Positions 24,501 to 38,500 of a stretch of 64,000 nt of DNA are shown piece after piece (position 1 is the first letter of the stretch; every line of letters begins with the position of its first letter). The position numbers were made by a program, and so were the translations under genes. The notes beneath the pieces are model-generated. The model ran no database searches. It had not been told where the DNA came from and saw only the letters and a program-made list of their open reading frames with translations. This stretch comes from Telmatactis stephensoni (Eukaryota > Cnidaria > Anthozoa > Actiniaria > Isophelliidae): assembly GCA_029948255.1 (NCBI GenBank), contig JALIZF010001572.1, positions 62,001-126,000 of the forward strand, read 5' to 3'.

Positions 24501-25798
24501 AGGATGTTTGTCATTAGTAAAACAAACATGATATATTTATAAACGTGTCAAATAACATTATTGAAGTGAAATCCTACAGATATTGGGGTACTTTTTAACT
24601 TTAATACTTGATAAATAATCTAGATCACCTATAAATGATAACGTGAGAACATAACCTCGATATAAAATCTTGGAGTGAGTTTACTTAACCTGTGAAACAA
24701 AAACTGACCATTAATATGGAGCTCTCAAATAGACGCAAAGAAAACAATTGGTTGATGGATGTTACACGGGTTAAGTAAAACTACACCCAACCATACCATA
24801 TACCTTATTCTACAAGACAAGATCCACTACATGATGTAGCTTGGTTGCCACTAGTAATGGTAAGTGATATTGTCAAATATTTGGTATAACATTGAAGTTG
24901 TGTTTATCGGGACCAAAAGTAATTCTTGGGGTTTGAAATTTACAAACTACAAGATTTTTGACAGCTTTCCCAGAACCATTGCCTCACGAACACTCGCAAT
25001 TAGTCATTGTGGTACGTAAGGGTATTGCTAATGGTTAGACCAATCAAAGTGCAGGACCATAAAGTGGGTGGAGTAGTGCAAGTGGTCACTGATGAGCCAT
25101 GATGTTACTGCGCATGACCAAAGGTCTTGTGAAAGCCAGCTGATGGCTTATAGTTTATCATCGGTGTTTATAAGTTATACTAGAAAAAAAAAGTTAGATT
25201 GATTAAAAAACGTTTTAACTATGCATCAAGTGGTGCATAGTGACTTTATCCCCCCACCCCATTTCCATTTTATTGCGAGAAATCGATTGCAATATCGTTT
25301 TTCGTCGTTTCGCCGTGTAACACCCTACTAGACGAGTTGTAGACTCTTTAGTTTCGTATGCTAATTTCACATTTTAGACCACGTGACATTCTCTTGAGAT
25401 TGCTCTTTTATGAGCTTCTTTTATGATGAACATGTTAAAATATTTGCATATGAAAGAATAACTCCTAAGACTGGTATCACGTGGTCTGCAATGGGAAACA
25501 AACAAAGGTAAAGAAGTCTAATAACAGCGCTGCCCTTACTCAAGACAGCACGCCGTCTCGTCTTCTTTTCAATCTAATAGTAACTGGCAGTCGTTAGTAT
25601 GAAACGTCAATAATGAATAACAATTCTTCAAATGTAGATTTTGTCAAGAATCAAGGATGACTAAATCAATAACATACATATTGATACGTCTTTGGTAAAA
25701 CACAAGACATTTTTGAGTACTTATTTAAGACATTTAGGTGATGTAACTTCAACCATGTCCAGTCATGTACTGTTTAACCAGACTGTTTATACAGTACC

Positions 25799-26114
25799 GA
25801 CACTAGTGAAAAACGTCTGCGCATGCTCGTAGTCACGTCTTCGTGCTTTTGTAACTTATGCAAATTTCGCTTTTACGCTTGCCTTCAACAACGGTTTTCA
25901 CAAAATGTCAAAACTTAAGATCAATTCTTGAAACTTAGGGCCAGTATTAACATAATGTCTTCATAAATACAATATCTTTGTCTCACAAAAGTATACAAGA
26001 GAAATTTTATGTATACACCGAGAACACGAGCATTTCATTTCAGGTTAAAACTCAAACATTTCTTAAGAAAACATCGTAATATGCACGCATGCGCAGACGT
26101 TTTTCACTAGTGTC
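25799..26114. mobile_element. MITE with 9-bp target duplication (Mutator-like), copy 1
   Basis: Ends GACACTAGTGAAAAACGTCT and its inverse, then GCGCATGC on both sides. TACAGTACC flanks both ends (25790-25798 and 26115-26123). A 9-bp duplication fits Mutator-like elements. Interior has no ORF. Confidence 0.8.
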
Positions 26115-29100
26115 TACAGTACCAGGATAGTGTACTCAGGAGACTCGCGCATCACGAGATGTGGCATGTTGCTTTTGTTTAACATACTACTTTTCAACCA
26201 CCAGCCAATTGAGCGCGCAGCAAAGCTTGGAATATTTGTCATGCATTTATTTGCCATGACAAGTTTAAGCCAGCGATACAAGCTGCAATTTTTTCTCGCG
26301 CTGGCAATGCAATTTTAGATTTTGTTGCAGAGAAAAATTGCAGCGTCTATAATTACTCTGCAACATACAGTACGAGAGTGTAATGTTGCAGAGAAAAAAG
26401 TTCAAACTTTTGAACTTTCTGCAACAAATTTTTTGTTACGAGACATCGTTGCCACCTATGTTGCCAGACATGATACACCCGGCAATCTCGCTCTCGCAAC
26501 AAAATCCCTAGGACTGCATTGCAAGCGCGAGAAAAGAATTGCAGTGTGTATAGCCGGCCTTAAACCCAAATACGATGCAACACGTCACATTTCAGTGCAA
26601 AAGAAGTCTTGCCAGGCTCCAGGTTTTGCTCTCCTGAGTCTAAAATATCCGCAATATGTCCTACACAAAATTCAATCTAAAAGAATGTTCTTCTGACACC
26701 ACTTCGCGCAAATGGACGCACGCTTTAGTCGAATCGGATATCAAGCAGCTGCAGGAAACTAGGAGAAAACCCAGTTTGCTTTGGCTTAATTAAATCTAGC
26801 CTTGTCCACTGGAAACATTTGGAAAAATCCATACTAAAAATAAAACAACCATACAACGCGCGATATTTAGACTGTTCAAATGATACTTTGCATCGACTGC
26901 CTCCTCGTTGGATCAGGCTTTAAGAGAACATGTTATTTATCATGTTGCCGGTTGGTTTGCTTGTTTGCTTGCTCGCTTGCTTGCTTGTTTGTTTGTTTGT
27001 CTGTTTGTTTAATTGAGCTGTAACCTCTTCAAAACTCTGAACGATAGATATTCTCCACACAGAAACTGCAAATGTCCAAGTAATTAAAAAGATATTTATT
27101 TTTGATACGATGAGCGTAATATTGTAGGTGTCATGCTAATTACTCAGACAGACAGACAGACAGACAGCTAGAGAGGGAATAGAGAGGGAAGAAGAGACAG
27201 AGAGCAACAACACTGAGGACAACGGCACTGAACGATTTTATAACAGGTTGTCATATGCCAATTATACTGTTTTATCATTTTCCCGACTGACATTACTAGT
27301 GCCTAACTATGAATTATCATTATTTACTAAAATATTATTTTCTAAACTTTAATTTTTTTTAGCAAGAATATAAAAAGTTTTAAAAGATCAAAACCATTCC
27401 AAAACTTGTTTTACTATAAAATTGTGTTCGAACCATAAACTAATATGCAGCAAGAGGCTCTCCTTATAGATCATTATATCCTCTTTAATTATCATATTAC
27501 TTCAATCAGAAACTCAAACTGAGAAAGGCAATTATTTATCAACTGTCAGTTTAAACAAATTTAGGTTTTAGAAAAGAACGGTGCAGTTGAAGGCAGTTGA
27601 AATCAAGCCATCAAACTATTAAGTACAAGATGACTAGTGAAATTCTCAAGATATCTTGGCAACAAATTCTGTCTATTCAAACGAATTTTTTTTCTTTATT
27701 TACATCTGCCACCAAAAGTGTCGTTTCTATGCCAACCGAACAAGCGCGCAACAATGGCGTTTGTGCTCGCCTCGTGATTGGCTAAGAACACAGAACCTTG
27801 ATGGAAACAGTGTTAATTTGAATTTAGATTTCTCTGAAGCGATGAATTATTCCAAATTTTCAATTCTGGAAGCAAAGCATGTTGACTTTTCGATCGAATG
27901 GTCTTTTTTAGCCCGACAAGTTACATTTGTTCGATTTCTCTTAAACAAGAGGCGTAAGTTCCTGGCAATACAGAACTCTAATAACTAAATTGAAGACTTT
28001 CGAGCAACCATAAACAATCCCACTGATAATACACTCACAATGGATCAGCTTTCTCGTTTCCTTCCGTAAGTAGCCAGATGCATGAATAATTCTACTATTT
28101 TAGATACCTTTAATTCAACAATAATATCTCAGCTGTCGGCTTTGCATAAGCAGTAAATTTCTACATACGTTTTGTAGCGATCTAGAAAGCGTCTTCGTCA
28201 CTTAGTAGTTGACAAAAATACACTACATTAAACAAATTGCGACTTTTATTCATTTGCAATTGCTTTTAAATAAAAATCGAAAATACAAACATGTTTACAG
28301 CACAAGTTAATTGCCGGATTTAACGCTAAAAAGATATGGCTCTAAAACTGTTCATATTCATGTTTGTATTTCAACGTTGGATTTGTTATGTGACGCTCGC
28401 TATAATTAGAAAAACTAGAGATGAGTTGCAAGATAATATGATGAAGACGGTTTCACCCTGGAGTCACAAATATAGCACTTCACTATCGCAGAGTTCTTTT
28501 TGCTCATATCAGTGATTTGTATACGAAGGTAAAATGTTTTTGCAAAAAAAAGATTATGACTTTAAGACATTTAGGACTGTACTTATTATAATATTTGAAT
28601 AGGAAATCGATGGGTTACGTCAACTTGAATGAATTATTCAACACGACACGGGAAAATATGGACTGTCGGAGCATGGGGAAGGGGATTAAAACCGTTATTA
28701 TGATAGTTGATAATGCGATGAATATGTGGAACGTTTGACGACTGTTTTCTCGATGATGACGAGAAAGAAGAATAAAATACAATCCATCTCTGATGTCAAC
28801 TTTGCGTTTGATCGACACAAAGCAAACTACCAGCAAAAGAGAGAAATCAAAAAAGGAGAGAGAGTCAGAGAAATCAAAAAGAAAAAGAAAAGAAAAGAAA
28901 AACATGTTTAGCTGGTACAGAATGTACTACCAATCTAACGAAGTGTTACAGTTTAATGCGAAACCTCACATCTCAGGAGTTAAGAGTACTAGACACTTCA
29001 AAGTGAAAGTCAATTTCATGAAATGTGGATTTCTTTGACCGCAACTAAAAAGACCAGACTGTGTAATAGAAGTGAACTTTGTAGCAAGAAGACCTTGGGT

Positions 29101-29770
29101 CTATATGAATAAAAGGAACAGACATTGTCAAACTGTAGAAACGATGCGCTGCCCGGCACAGATATGGTGAATGACAAGAAGGCAAGAAAGATGAAAATGT
29201 TCTGACGAAATAACGGATTAACAATTAAGTTAGACCGTTTTTAAAGAGTGTAAGAGACTCAATACAGAAGCTAGTAGTGTCAGTACTGGAAGTGGAGCTA
29301 TATTATTAATTGAAAATACACTTATTTCAAAAAGCATTCGGTCGGAAAAACGACTCAAAACTACTTACACTGACAAAAGGAAATATGAGTAGGAATGACT
29401 GAAAAAAAAAAAAAAAAACCACAGACACACGAGTATCAATTCTTAATTAGCATGAATTGACATTATAAAACTACTTCGTTTGTTAATGCTAAAAATTAGG
29501 ACGCTAGCCAAAAATATACACTAATGTTTCTCCCAAAAAATGATTTGCTCGGTTGTCCAAAGTTTGCAAGGCTGTTTACCTTTTAATTTTAATTTCTGAT
29601 ACGTGAACTAATTCTACTTGTACTAGTATACATGAGTATATAGCTGCGTAGTCAGTGTCTATCTATACGGTCACCGAAAATTGGTTTACACTTCGTAATC
29701 TATATCCTAGTCACAACTGTTTGGATCCAATTAACTGTACAAAAATCTTGTTGTATTAATGGTCTTCATT
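26114..29770. other. Intergenic sequence without recognised genes
   Basis: Holds a GCAAC/TTGCAGAG-rich repeat (26260-26570), GTTT/GCTT repeats at 26953-27010, (ACAG)n near 27147-27167 and an A-run at 29403-29418. Short open frames here lack splice or codon support. Confidence 0.5.
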
Positions 29771-30084
29771 AACACTAGTGATAGACGTCTGCGCATGCTC
29801 GTAGTCACGCCTTCGGAAACTTATGCAAATTTCGCTTTTACGCTTGCCTTCAACAATTGTTTTCACAAAATGTCAAAACTTAAGGGTCAGTTCTTGAAAC
29901 TTAGGGACAGTATTCACATAATGTCTTCATTAATGCAATATCTTTGTCTCAAAAAAGTATACAAGAGAAATTTCATGTATACACCGAGCGAGAACACGAG
30001 TATTTCATTTCAAGCTAAAACTCACACATTTCTTAAGAAAACATCGTAATATGCACGCATGCGCAGACGTTTTGCACTAGTGTC
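29771..30084. mobile_element. MITE with 9-bp target duplication (Mutator-like), copy 2
   Basis: Same ends and interior as copy 1 with few changes. Flanks GTCTTCATT and GTCTTCATA match at 8 of 9 positions. Confidence 0.8.
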
Positions 30085-30115
30085 GTCTTCATATAAGCTA
30101 CAATGAGCTACAATA

Positions 30116-30273
30116 GTTCAGAGTTTAAGAATCGTTTCTACTGCCCATACATTTTTATCCCGAATGTCTCACCTTCTTTTGTTTGATTAAAAACAAAAGA
30201 CGGTTCAAACAAAAGGTGAGAAGTTCAGGATAAAATCGCATGCGCACCGAAAACGATTCTTAAACTCTGAACT
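30116..30273. mobile_element. Palindromic MITE
   Basis: GTTCAGAGTTTAAGAATCG at the left and CGATTCTTAAACTCTGAAC at the right, with CTCACCTTCTTTTGTTT / AAACAAAAGGTGAG inside. Confidence 0.8.
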
Positions 30274-30277
30274 GTAC

Positions 30278-31507
30278 GGTGGCTCCAAAGGGACATTCGA
30301 GATAGAGCATATAATGTATGAGATAAATGGTTTAAATCTTCGAGATAAAAAATCTCCGAGATAGAAAATCTTCGAGTTCGAAAATCTTCGTGTTCGAAAA
30401 TCTTCGAAATCTTCTACAAAATGTCCGAGATACAAAATCTACGAGTTAGAAAATCTTAGGCTCCGAGGGAGACTGAGTCTGAGCTCCGTACCTCTGAATG
30501 TAGTCGAGCTTTTAAAAATTTGTTCCCAAATTATCCTTTTTGTCCAATGGACACTTCAACAAGCAGGACGTGCAGTAGTATCCTTTTACAAGTTAATCCT
30601 TTTAGTGACGTTTACAACATTCGCGTCCGTGTTGTATCGGCATATACAGTCACGAGCCGAAAATACTCCAACACATATTTGAGTTGTTCCCGGAAAGAAA
30701 ATCAAAAATATCTTTATTTATCTTAGAGAAAATCGAGGTTAAAGCTGATGTAAATTAGGACGAATCTTTATGAGATATAAAACACTCGTCACGGTTGCGA
30801 TTTTCATTGTGTTTGCCTTATGAATTATTAATTAGTATTTTAAGTAATGTATAAAGAACGAGAGAGCGTGTTATATCGGTGGATAAAGATCCGAGCCGAA
30901 GGCGAGGATCTTTAGACCCGATATAACACGCTCTCGAGTTCTTTATATTACTTATCAAACGTCTAGTTGTCAATTATCATATTGGACCAGAATTTTCCAA
31001 GTTTGACTGCTTTTGGCTTAGAAAATCCAAGTTAAAGTTTATGCAAATAAACAAAAATCTTTATCCGATATAAAGATCTACGTTCCGGTAGTGATTTCCA
31101 TTGTGTTTTCTAATGAATTATTAATGAGTTTGATAATAAGTTATAAGACCAATGTGTGTCCCAGGCCCCACACGGACAAGTCGATATCTCGAAGATTTTC
31201 TATCTCGGAGATTTTTTATCTCGAAGATTTTCGAACTCGAAGATTTTCGAACTCGAAAATTTTCGAACTCGAAGATTTTCAAACTCGAAGATTTTTTATC
31301 TCGGAGATTTTCTATTAAACTCGAAGATCTATCTCGAAGATTTTGCAACTCGAAGATTTTGTATCTCGAAGATTTTGCATCTCGAAGATTTTGCAATTCA
31401 AAGATTTTGCAACTCGAAAATTTTGCAACTCGAAGATTTTGCAACTCGAAGATTTTGCATCTCGTACATTCTATATGTCTTATCTCAGATGTCCCTTTGG
31501 AGCCACC
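30278..31507. mobile_element. 1.2 kb element with inverted ends and 17-bp minisatellite arms
   Basis: GGTGGCTCCAAAGGGACAT and ATGTCCCTTTGGAGCCACC bound the element. Each end carries tandem 17-bp units of the type ATCTCGAAGATTTTGCA: a long array at 31187-31465 and a shorter, inverted one at 30330-30460. The middle holds two direct copies of a 130-bp block (30725 and 31019) around a palindrome (30855-30950). Confidence 0.75.
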
Positions 31508-31852
31508 TTAGAACTGGCTTATAGATGAGCATGCGCAAGATCATGAGCATGCGCAACACGGACCCTCAAGAATGTCTATTTTGGGGACGTCACGCCGCAC
31601 GGGCGATCTTTTTTGCATATATGAAATCTTTTCAGAAATCTACAGTGTTTGAACTAAAACCACACAGTAATTGATGTAATTTTAAAAATTTGTTATTACA
31701 GAATTGCTTTATTTCTTAAGAATGATACTTTGCAATATTCTTGGTTCCGTAGTAAAAACTTTTTTCTCTCGTCAAATGAAAGGTCAACAATTGACCTTCA
31801 CAATAGATAACGTGTACATATTCAATAGACGGTTTTTTTTTTTTTGCCGTAA

Positions 31853-32610
31853 CACTATTTTCCAACTTCGTGCATCTTGAAACAAAGACCTACATGGTAG
31901 AATGTGCGGAATGTGAACGTCTTTTGTTTGAAATGAAACTTCCCTTTGTCTTTCATTCAAGAACGCATAAAAATAAGGCTCCGAGCAACAGAACTTGGAG
32001 CCATATTAATGTCTTCTTGATTGGAAGACAAAGGGAAGTTTTATTTTAAACAAAAGAAGTTCACTTCCGCATATTTTACGGTGCAGTTTTTTGTTTCAAA
32101 ATGCACGAAGTCGGAAAATAGCAAAAAGGTCTGCTTGGAATATGAATTTCTTTGTTTAGATTATCACATACGTGTATCATGTAAGTTTGTTTCTTTGTCT
32201 TCCAATCAAGAATAGATCGATACGGATTTGAGTTTTGCAGCTTCATCAAAAGAAAGTCACATTCCGCATAAATGTTGTTGTTACCTATTGTTTTATGGCG
32301 CATGAAGTTCGAAAATAGTGGTAAAGCGAAAAGGTACTATTTTCCAACTTCTTGGGCCATAAAACAATAGGTGACGAGAAAGCTTGTGCGGAATGTGAAT
32401 TTCTTTTGTTTTAGTTATAACCTTCCTTTGTCTGCCAGCATATAGTTAATGGAGGGGACTATTAACTATCAGCTGCCAGTCAAGTAAAGTTTGATACGAC
32501 TTTGCTCCAACAAAAGAATTCCGACTTTTTGTTGACGCCTATTGTTTCGTCATTTTCGAGCACACGAAAGTCGAAAATAGTGGTAAAGCAAAAAGGTCTA
32601 ATGATTTTAT
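31853..32610. mobile_element. Cluster of foldback elements
   Basis: 31853-32121 is a palindrome (CTATTTTCCAACTTCGTGC / GCACGAAGTCGGAAAATAG; AAACTTCCCTTTGTCTTTC inside). A related palindrome follows at about 32185-32425 (CCTATTGTTTTATGGC / GCCATAAAACAATAGG), and a third partial one near 32530-32600. Confidence 0.7.
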
Positions 32611-33118
32611 GAAAACTTATGGCTTTCGCTACAGCTGACGTGGCATTGCTATGGTAACCTTACTAGTGATCATTTTCATCACAAACGCTTCCCTGTGTGG
32701 CTGGATGGTTATCAACGTACATGCATCTGTATTAGCTTTAATAATACTTCTACTGCTATATAGACCCTTAAGCCTAATCCACACACTTTAGTTTATTAAC
32801 CATAAAACGCTCATCCTGTCTAAACCTTGAAGCTCGAGACAACCGTCAAAAAAATTAAATGCTCAAAAACTGTGGAAAAAAAATCGCATAACATATATAT
32901 ACAATGGTACTCAGAAACAAAGCCCTGAGAATAGCATTGGAACTATTAATTAGAAATACCATTGGAACTATTAAATAGAAATACCATTGGGACTAAATGA
33001 AATCGATCAAATGGTAAAATACAGTAACACTAAGAAAGTTACGAACTTGAATCTGGAATGAAAGTGCTGATTTCTGACATCGTTGAGTTTTTGCATAACT
33101 AGCCAAGAAAAAGTGTTC

Positions 33119-33200
33119 CAACAACAGCAACAACAACTTTATTTACCAAAAAAATTTACATTACAAATTATAGAAAAAAAATTACAAAATATACAAAAGT
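33119..33200 (-). repeat. Probable retroelement 3' end
   Basis: CAACAACAGCAACAACAACT then TTATTTACC: on the minus strand this is GGTAAATAAAGTTG followed by TTG repeats, a common 3' tail of invertebrate LINE/SINE copies. Confidence 0.35.
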
Positions 33201-35580
33201 TGAAGGTCCTAACGAATAACTGAAAAGCTAAAATGTTAGGATGAAAAACAAAGGTGACAGAAATGTGACGTGCCAAATACAGTCAAAACTGTGATTGAAA
33301 ACTACAATATGAACAGATTTTCTATGTGTACGGCCTTATAATCACTCTTTGTAGTAAAGAACGAAAGGACGGTTAATTGTCAGGATAGCGGAATCTCCAT
33401 AAAGAATGATATTCAATTGAAAACCTTGCTTTTATACTGTACACTTTTGACATTTTTATTTGCCGTGCAATTAGTCAAACATAAACCAGAGCGCAAGTTC
33501 TGAGCTCAGCCCCCACGGTAACCACAAACAACCCATAGAAGCCATCAGTTCAATACAGTAATCCTTGACATTGCCCATATAACTAACACTTATGAATTAT
33601 TAAATCACACGGTATATGTGAACTCCAATTGATTATCATCATTTAGCCTTTACTCATTGACCAACAGATTAAAGACCAAATACCAGCCCATTGTTAAACC
33701 GCACGTTCGCTATTAACATTCTGACCGTTGAATTATTGTCTAGATAGTTTGGTAAATACAACCAAATTTCGTCTATTGTCTTTATCAATGATCCAATAGT
33801 ATTTGAGTTTTAGTAAGTGTTTATAAATGTTTTATTTGATCGTTATAAGAGGCGTCATCTGTGTTGATGCTAGCTAGGGAAGGGGGATTGGGGCGAGGGA
33901 AGCGTATATCAAATGCGATCTCAAAGATTCATTCCTTGTAACCACACTTCAACCACGATGAGTCAGATGGCGAATTACAAATTCACATAAGACGCATTAC
34001 TGTTACTTTGACTAAAGTCTTTCTAATCATCGACGCTTAGGTGATTGGCAAAAAGTAAGTCCATTTTAATCTTATGTAGAAGGCAAAGAAATTGAATTTG
34101 AGTATTTTAGCAAATAGGGTAAATGGAAATGAAATGCAATGACACGTAGTACCAATACTTTCCAAGGCAAATTGAAATGTTCTTTTCTATTAGATGTCTA
34201 GTGAGATATCAGCCTGTTTAGGTCTTTAATCATTTAATGTGTTTTTATTTTTAAAAAGGGAAATAGTTTTTGCTCCAAGGCATAAAAGCTAGTAGGCCCC
34301 GTAATATTGGCACATTGCTTTAATTCTATTTGGTAAAGTAAAACCTTGATCATGATTTTAATAATTAAAATATCTGTACAGTACGTTGGAATTATAGACC
34401 TTCCAAGAATATTCTAGTTTTATTTCTCGAAAGAAGAACCTTGTTTATCTGACAATGGTTGAGTAATGAAGTTTAATTTCCCAAATTTTAACTTGCATGC
34501 TATTAATTTTCAGTTATAAGTCAACTATTGATACTGCAATCTGGATTGTCAAGAAATTATCTACCTAGTACCGCCATGTACATAGCATATGCTAGTATTG
34601 TCGGCTGCTTTCGCGAATATAAACCTTCACTTACAAAATGGCTTTAATCCAATATGTTATTTGCATTTTAGTCATATTCGCAGTTTCTTCCAAATCAATT
34701 CGTTTCTGTCGAAATCTACATGTGTATCAAGTAATATTTGCATTTTTCACGCTATGAATGTATCTATTGATTGCATTCATGTTTACTCGCTATTCATAAT
34801 ATGAAGTCTTGTGAATATATATATTAATAAAACAGCACACAGCTGTAACCACCACACACATGAAGTATTCATTTCAAGCCAGAGAAATTCAAAGAAGGAC
34901 TTTCTAAAAATTTGATGTGTACCCAGGTGTCATAGATATGATATGAGTAGCTTCTCTGGACAATAGTCAAAGGTTCAACTTCCAAAAACTAAAAACTGAT
35001 CTCGGCATTTCGATCGATGACACTTGCGGATCCCATTCATGGGAACTGGGCGAAGTAAGAAAAAAAATGAAGAGTATTTTGTAATAGTAAGATATAGACC
35101 TACCAACTACCATCTGTGCAATATCAATGGACAACTTGTCATACTGTAGTTGTACCTACGGGGAGCTTAATTTGAGCCTAGAGAACATCGTAAACTATAG
35201 TTAATTGACGTACTAACAATAATTAAAAAGTCAACTGATAACTTGTGAATAAGACACTCTGAAAATAGCCGATGAAAGTAGAAGATTGCTTGTCACTGTG
35301 TATAATTATGACTTATTGCTTTTTAATTATTTTTCGACAGTAGTATTTCTTAACCTTCCCCTAACTTACCATCGACCTCAAGTTTATCGGTTAGTCAAAT
35401 AACTGTCACGAGTTATCGACGTAATAAAATATGATTGCTTTACTTTTACTTTACTTTAACCTTCTTCTAATGTAGAAATAATTGTTTTTGGAAAGATCTG
35501 ATTATATCACGAGTATGTACATTGATGATGTAGTGTCTTGATATTTGCTATTGATATACTGATTTGTCTTTGCTATTCTA
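33200..35580. other. Region upstream of Slp-B without recognised exon
   Basis: The missing 5' exons of Slp-B should be here or further left. I found donors (for example AAAAA|GTAAGT near 34053 and GGGCGAA|GTAAGA near 35055) but no exon with an ATG and the required phase. Confidence 0.4.
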
Positions 35581-35581
35581 G

Positions 35582-38500
35582 ATCTTTATCGCGTTTTCAA
35601 AGCAAGCCTACAGACAGTGACTCTGAAGTGACACTAGAAGACGAAAAACACCCTGACACACAGCTCATCGAGGACAAGTCAGAGCTCAAAGGCAGCTTTC
35701 CCGAGAAATCAAAAAGCAAAAACGAAAAGCAAATTGAAGAGAATAAAGGAATTGTAAACATGGCGTACTCGCAAACACACGGTGACGAGGAAGAAGAGAA
35801 AGATGTTGGTTCGATATTCAAAACCTTTAACAATTTCACCAGCAAATTCAAATTTACATCTGATAACAATGAAGACAAATCTATTGATGCGACTGATAGC
35901 CCTTCACAACAAAAACCCATATCGGATGAATCATCGAGAGATTCCATTGAGCCATCTAGTGTTCCACAAGTAAAGAGTAGTTTAGAAAGCCCCAATACCA
36001 GTCAAAATAGCACACCGTCTGACACCACCTGCTCTTCGCCTAAACATACCGACGACTCACCGACAATTCCCGAAGTAACAACGATTGTGACAGCGCCGGA
36101 GCCGAGCTCACCCGAAAAAAAATCGAACGACAAAAAAGAAAAACAATCGAATGGTCATTTCCGACGCAGTACCGACAACATTTTATTTTTTGAAGGAGCG
36201 ACCTTATCACCGGACTTAGACCTGAGGAGGCGGCATAGCACAGATATTGTTAGCGTACCTAAACCTACTAACGAGGAACTTGTTCTTGAAGATCTGAAAA
36301 AACGTGGTTCGCCCTTCAAGCGTCGATCAACTAAAAGGTCACAAATCAAAGGTAGGAAACTCACAGGAACTGTAAACACACCGGAAATCCTTGCTCGATG
36401 AAAATGTGCTACTCTTTGAAATATACTATTCGTATTTATTGACCAGAGGATGTAGAACAGTTGAACAAGATAAATTTGCATTCTACTATAATTTTATCTT
36501 GTTTCAAGGCAAATGGCTCGCTGTGTTTCCTGAGTAACAGGAACTGCCACATTTATTAAAATAAATGCCTTTGACAACAAATGTCTTGAGCCTAATCTTG
36601 AACAGTATATTTGCAATGAATGGCACATTGTGCAAATACAGACATTATTAATTCTTTAGTTTTTATCCAAGCTCTACAAAATTATACAGAGAAAATTTAC
36701 TGTGTGGAGAAAATTTATTTTCAAATAGATTTTGAATTTAGCTATTCGACTTCTTAGAGACTTTCTACGAGTTGCCCGTGGCAGCCGGGATAACTCTTTT
36801 GTTTTCTTTTCCCTAAGGACACATAACCACCAAATGCTATCCTAGTTAGGATATCCTGCTACACTAGAGATAGAAAAAAGACGAAAAATTCTTATTCTGA
36901 ATGATATCAGTTTTTTAAAAAATATCGCGGTATCGTCTTAATTATTTATACTAAGCACATTGAACGTCACTTTGTTTATTTCTATCTCGCATATGATTTT
37001 ACAGATATTAAGCGGCTTACTATAGTTATTAGGAATAATGCTCACGGAATTCCTGAATACAATTATTTTTATAATACCTTCAATTTTAAAGTGTTGATAG
37101 GCATATCATGGTTTTCTTACAATTTGCAACCTTTATTAATAGTTTTACCTATAGTAAGTAAGCAAAATTGACGCTGAATTTAGTCAATGTATATACGAGC
37201 AAAACGTGTTTGTTTGTAGTCAGATGTGGGTATCAATCCATTCTTTAATTTCGCCGGACATTTTGTTGGCATTGAAGTTTATAATTTATCTGTTCTTTGG
37301 TAATTTGTTCTTCAAAGTGGGAAATTGAAAGGCCTTGAAATATTGACAATTCATATTTCTGATGCTTCCTTTTGAATTCATTCTGTTGTCTCTAAGGTTG
37401 AATGACGCATTAGTGAGTTCAATTCATTCTCATGCATATGAAACAAATGTCCTGCTTGCACAATATATCTACTTTACATTGCTCTTTAGAACAAAACAGA
37501 AGAGAGAGCTATTCACCAAGAATGGAGCGCAAGCAAATCAATTCACTGAGTAGTCCAATGAATATTCGTCGTAAAACACTGGCAGAGTTGGCTCTTGAGA
37601 GTGGTTACAAGGTAATGAACTACGTTGAAGCATTGCGGGGAACAAGCAACACTGTTATTATACATTACTGAGTTGCAAGTTGCGGAACAGATCTTGTTAC
37701 CAGAAATTACATTTTATGAAATTACTAAAACATTTTTGTTTTGTACTTATTGCATTTTTGTTTTCGTGCTACAAGATTTGTTACAAGCTAAGGGGAGTAA
37801 TATTTGCTCTGTAACTTGCACCGTAACAATATAACGAGATAGTGAGTTCATAATTTTGTATCACCGCATCGTGAGGACTATCGAACAGTACAATATTAGT
37901 GTCAAGAGTTAATGGAAAGACTCTCTATAATACCCTACATGGTCAGTTATATGACGGATTGATAATAGCTTGTTACTGAAACGACGAGAACAAGTCAGTT
38001 ATTTCTATCATTTGCACATGCGCAGCACCTACGAAGCATTCTTCCAACAGCAAGACATTTTGACTAAGAACAATACAGAAACCGATTTAAATCCCATGGG
38101 TCTTTCTTGAAAAGGAGGCTAACCCTGCATAAATGTGCCTTTTGTCAAGAAGCTCAGCGATCTCTAGCAAATGGAAACTGGACTATTGTTGTACAGTCAA
38201 AAATTTGTTTAAAGCATTTTAAATACGATGTTGGAATTGAGAGGTTATTTTTAGTCTCAAAATGAATCATATTGTTTGTTGTTTTCGCGCGTTTTTTGCC
38301 ATTGTAAGATGGGTCGGTGACCCTTGGGATATACATAGTTGTAACTCCTCAAACACATTTAGACAAGGCGCAAAACTGAAAAAGTCAATCGCAAAAAGTG
38401 CAGAAGGCATTTTGGGGTAGAGGCTGGTAACATAACTATTCTAAACTAATTTTTCATGCTGAATGCGAATATGACTGTTACCAAGACGTATTCTGCAATC

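Larger units (their letters stand above)
23092..25790. other. Slp-A 3' UTR and intergenic AT-rich sequence
   Basis: Apart from the poly(A) signal and the MITE at 24362-24500 I see no exon, RNA gene or clear repeat here; no reading frame with coding character. Confidence 0.5.

Noticed and set aside
26130..26700. Plus-strand frames of 62 and 124 codons
   Set aside because: They lie in a repeat with GCAAC motifs found elsewhere in the window; no splice support or domain.
27597..27988. 110-codon frame
   Set aside because: No recognisable domain, no splice context, AT-rich composition like its surroundings.
31152..31528. Repetitive frames such as LEDFATRRFCNSKI
   Set aside because: The 17-bp minisatellite stays open in several frames on both strands; the unit is not a multiple of three, so reading shifts between copies, unlike a protein repeat.
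36352..36401. End of the long frame after the first Slp-B exon
   Set aside because: Intron read-through: the donor at 36352 joins exon 37490 in phase and continues the protein.
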